Assembly (NCBI GenBank): GCA_030615975.1
Contig: JAUWYH010000010.1
Coordinates: 1-16,709, forward strand
Reading direction: 5' to 3'
Length of the DNA: 16,709 nucleotides
Origin: Candidatus Aminicenantota bacterium
Lineage (GTDB): Bacteria > Acidobacteriota > Aminicenantia > Aminicenantales > Aminicenantaceae
The notes beneath the pieces were generated by a model, which searched no databases, was not told the DNA's origin, and saw only the letters and a list, made by a program, of their open reading frames with translations. The position numbers and the translations under genes are program-made. This document shows, in pieces, positions 14,744-16,709 of the stretch (positions are counted from its first letter, which is position 1; each line of letters starts with the position of its first letter).

Positions 14744-15613
14744 CTAACTTGAAAATTCCATACTCATATCTAGAGATCTGTAAGAATGAGTCAAACTCCC
14801 TATTGATATAAAATCGACATCTAAAGAAGCAATCTCCTTGACGTTTCTTAAATCGACATTTCCTGAAACCTCCAATTGAACCCTTCCTTTGACCCATTCG
14901 ACAGCTTCTTTGATTTCTTCCATCTTCATGTTATCCAGCATAATCATATCCGCACCGCTTTGAACAGCTTCTTTCACTTCGGCTAAATCGGTAACTTCGA
15001 CCTCTATTCTAACTCCTTCTTTTACATTTTCTTTAGCTTTCCTCACAGCCTGGGGGATATTCCCAGCAATCTTGAGATGGTTATCTTTGATCAGCACCAT
15101 CTCCGACAGGTTGAAGCGGTGATTTGTCCCTCCTCCCATTCTCACTGCATATTTTTCTAAAATTCTCAATCCTGGGGTGGTCTTCCTAGTATCGAGAATT
15201 TTGGTCTTTGTTCCTGCCACTACCTGAACAAACTTCCTTGTTGCTGTGGCTATTCCTGAAAGTCGTTGGATAAAATTCAAAGATGTCCTCTCTCCTTTAA
15301 GTAAAGAGATCGAATGGCCTCTAATTTGGGCAAGTGTCTCACCTTTGCCAAATGCCTGACCGTCCTCAAGGTTTTTCTTAAAGGCCACTTCGGGATTTAT
15401 TAACTCAAAAACCCTCTTGGCAACCTCAATCCCGGCAAGCACACCCTCCTCCTTGGCCAATATAAATGCCTCTGACTCTTTCTCTGATGGAATAATACTT
15501 TCAGAGGTTATATCGCCTTCAGGCATATCTTCCTTCAATGCAGCCTTGATAATGAGGTCTATCTTTTCAATCTCCACGAGAAAGATTATAATTTTTTCGT
15601 CTATATCAGTCAA
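14744..15613 (-). CDS. nadC: Nicotinate-nucleotide pyrophosphorylase (quinolinate phosphoribosyltransferase)
   Basis: Converts quinolinate and PRPP to nicotinate mononucleotide, CO2 and pyrophosphate, the third step of de novo NAD synthesis. Family landmarks are EDMPEGDIT (about 28-36), RLSGIATATRKFV, LDTRKTTPGLRILEKYAVRMGG followed by NHRFNLSEMVLIKDNHL, and the C-terminal SIGSLTHSYRSLDMSM. The start chosen is TTG, preceded by AGGT six bases upstream. A GTG at codon 13 would give a 277-residue protein closer to common family length, but it lacks a Shine-Dalgarno. nadB follows with no gap, so the pair forms one operon. The divergent flippase-like gene starts 60 bases upstream. Confidence 0.95.
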   Translation of the reverse strand: MTDIDEKIIIFLVEIEKIDLIIKAALKEDMPEGDITSESIIPSEKESEAFILAKEEGVLAGIEVAKRVFELINPEVAFKKNLEDGQAFGKGETLAQIRGHSISLLKGERTSLNFIQRLSGIATATRKFVQVVAGTKTKILDTRKTTPGLRILEKYAVRMGGGTNHRFNLSEMVLIKDNHLKIAGNIPQAVRKAKENVKEGVRIEVEVTDLAEVKEAVQSGADMIMLDNMKMEEIKEAVEWVKGRVQLEVSGNVDLRNVKEIASLDVDFISIGSLTHSYRSLDMSMEFSS

Positions 15614-15637
15614 ATGATTACCTGCTTCTTTTTCAGT

Positions 15638-15667
15638 TTGACATCAACCAAAGAGACAATTTAATAT
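15638..15667 (+). promoter_or_regulatory. Probable promoter of the flippase-like gene, leaderless arrangement
   Basis: A perfect TTGACA (15638-15643) is followed after 18 bases by TAATAT (15662-15667), which ends 6 bases before the ATG at 15674. Transcription would therefore start at about the start codon. No Shine-Dalgarno is visible ahead of this gene. The element sits in the 60-base divergent gap with nadC. Confidence 0.45.
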
Positions 15668-15673
15668 ACAAGA

Positions 15674-16702
15674 ATGTCAAAAAATAAACTTCTTTATACT
15701 TTACTGTCCTTTGCCGTATCTGCGCTCCTTATTTGGATCTTGCTTTCTCAAATTGAAACCAGAGATCTCGTACAAACCTTTTCCCGCATTCACTACCCCG
15801 CTCTTCTTGTATACATAGCTATATCATTGGCAGGAACCGGACTTCGGGCTGGGCGCTATAGATGGCTCCTTCATCCCCACCATATTAATTGGGGAAACAT
15901 CCTGCTTGTGACACTTATCCGCAATCTTTTTGTTGATCTTTTCCCTGCACGCATTGGTTCTCTTTCCTACATCTATCTTTTAAACAAGAGGCTCAAATTT
16001 TCTTTTGAGGCAGCGACCTCCACTTTTGTTATAGCTATAGTTTTTGATTTCATCACCCTAAGTCCTTTTTTAGTTATATCCATTTTTGCTGTTGGCTTTG
16101 ATTCCACCCCTATCCCCTTCTCTGGGTTGCTTTTGATTTCTTTGCTTTTTTTTATCATTATCTGTTTCCTTCTCTGGAAAATAACGCAAATTTTTTCCTA
16201 TTTTTTAAAAGCTTATAGATTATTGCTGAACGCCTTTAGAATCGAAAGTAAAAAATGGGCCAAAATATCTGTCGAAAAGATTCAATCGACAAAAGAACAT
16301 CTTTTTCAAATCAAAAAAAGAAAAATCTTTTGGCCGCTATTTTTTCTTTCTATTTTTATTCGCTTGGCTAAATATAGCGCCGTTTATTTTCTTCTCTTTT
16401 CCCTGCTTCAAAGCTACGGTTTCACTCTCAAGAACTTAAGCTTTTGGAAGACAATTCTCGGAACCACCGGAGGAGAACTCACCTCTGTTCTTCCTATTAA
16501 AGGAATAGCCGGGTTTGGCACATGGGCATCGGCTTGGGCTTTAACATTTAAGCTGATGAATTTTGAACCTCGTCTTGCGATTATTTCTGGGATTGGAGTT
16601 CATCTTCTTTCGAATCTTTTTGAATACTCTTTAGGAATCATTGCTATTTTTATCTTAGTACTGCCTTTCTTAAAAAAAGCCAATAAAAAAAATAATAAAT
16701 AA
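15674..16702 (+). CDS. Integral membrane flippase-like protein (lysylphosphatidylglycerol synthase transmembrane family, UPF0104/AglD-like)
   Basis: A 342-residue polytopic membrane protein with about eight hydrophobic segments (near 5-25, 40-58, 75-95, 117-140, 145-168, 218-243, 260-292 and 305-333). The layout and the segment GTTGGELTSVLPIKGIAGFGTWASAW in the C-terminal third match PF03706, in which that position usually reads as a Pro- and Gly-rich loop. Family members include the flippase half of MprF and archaeal AglD-type proteins; the C-terminal soluble synthase domain of MprF is absent here, so lysyl-lipid synthesis is not implied. The substrate is unknown; lipid or lipid-linked sugar transport is a family-level inference. 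The protein ends in a Lys/Asn-rich tail (KKANKKNNK). The gene is complete and divergent from nadC. Confidence 0.85.
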   Translation: MSKNKLLYTLLSFAVSALLIWILLSQIETRDLVQTFSRIHYPALLVYIAISLAGTGLRAGRYRWLLHPHHINWGNILLVTLIRNLFVDLFPARIGSLSYIYLLNKRLKFSFEAATSTFVIAIVFDFITLSPFLVISIFAVGFDSTPIPFSGLLLISLLFFIIICFLLWKITQIFSYFLKAYRLLLNAFRIESKKWAKISVEKIQSTKEHLFQIKKRKIFWPLFFLSIFIRLAKYSAVYFLLFSLLQSYGFTLKNLSFWKTILGTTGGELTSVLPIKGIAGFGTWASAWALTFKLMNFEPRLAIISGIGVHLLSNLFEYSLGIIAIFILVLPFLKKANKKNNK

Positions 16703-16709
16703 TAGGACA

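Overview
The window reads as an AT-rich bacterial chromosome segment with the standard genetic code, dense housekeeping genes and short GC-rich palindromic repeats in several of the gaps. There are eleven complete protein genes and no RNA gene, CRISPR array or full insertion sequence that I can support. The repeat style (GTAGGGCC-type palindromes and 'GTCATTCC...GGAATGAC' units) and the mix of conserved core genes with little synteny resemble uncultivated candidate-phylum genomes such as Aminicenantota-like lineages. That placement is a guess from memory, not a result.

Layout from left to right. Positions 1-173 hold a cluster of palindromic repeats. Then, on the minus strand, come a RecD2-type helicase (174-2330) and a SAM hydroxide adenosyltransferase-family protein (2504-3313), separated by more repeats. 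A plus-strand membrane protein of the alkaline phosphatase superfamily (3523-5172) follows, divergent from the SAM enzyme. The only long gene-free stretch, 5173-5750, contains a cluster of REP-like hairpins and then a 326-bp element with inverted ends (5424-5749) whose right end stops one base short of the stop codon of an elongation factor G-like gene (5751-7835, minus). Upstream of that gene, also on the minus strand, is a tight ileS-lspA-lgt-rluD operon (12917 down to 7954) whose genes overlap by 4 to 19 bases. Further upstream are nadC and nadB (15613 down to 13151), which abut exactly. A divergent plus-strand flippase-like membrane protein (15674-16702) closes the window.

How the genes work together. 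lgt and lspA are the first two steps of lipoprotein maturation: Lgt lipidates the lipobox cysteine and LspA then removes the signal peptide. Coupling them to ileS and an rRNA pseudouridine synthase is a widespread bacterial arrangement. nadB and nadC supply the first and third steps of de novo NAD synthesis; nadA is not in the window. The EF-G-like gene has its own ribosome binding site and probable promoter.

The most unusual signals are: (1) the alkaline phosphatase superfamily protein has apparently lost the nucleophile and most metal ligands; (2) the SAM hydrolase-family protein has Glu in place of the family's usual catalytic His; (3) the 326-bp element has conserved ends and internally repeated modules; (4) three genes without a Shine-Dalgarno have a -10-like box 6-9 bases before the start codon, which suggests leaderless mRNAs. 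No complete novel multi-gene system was evident.
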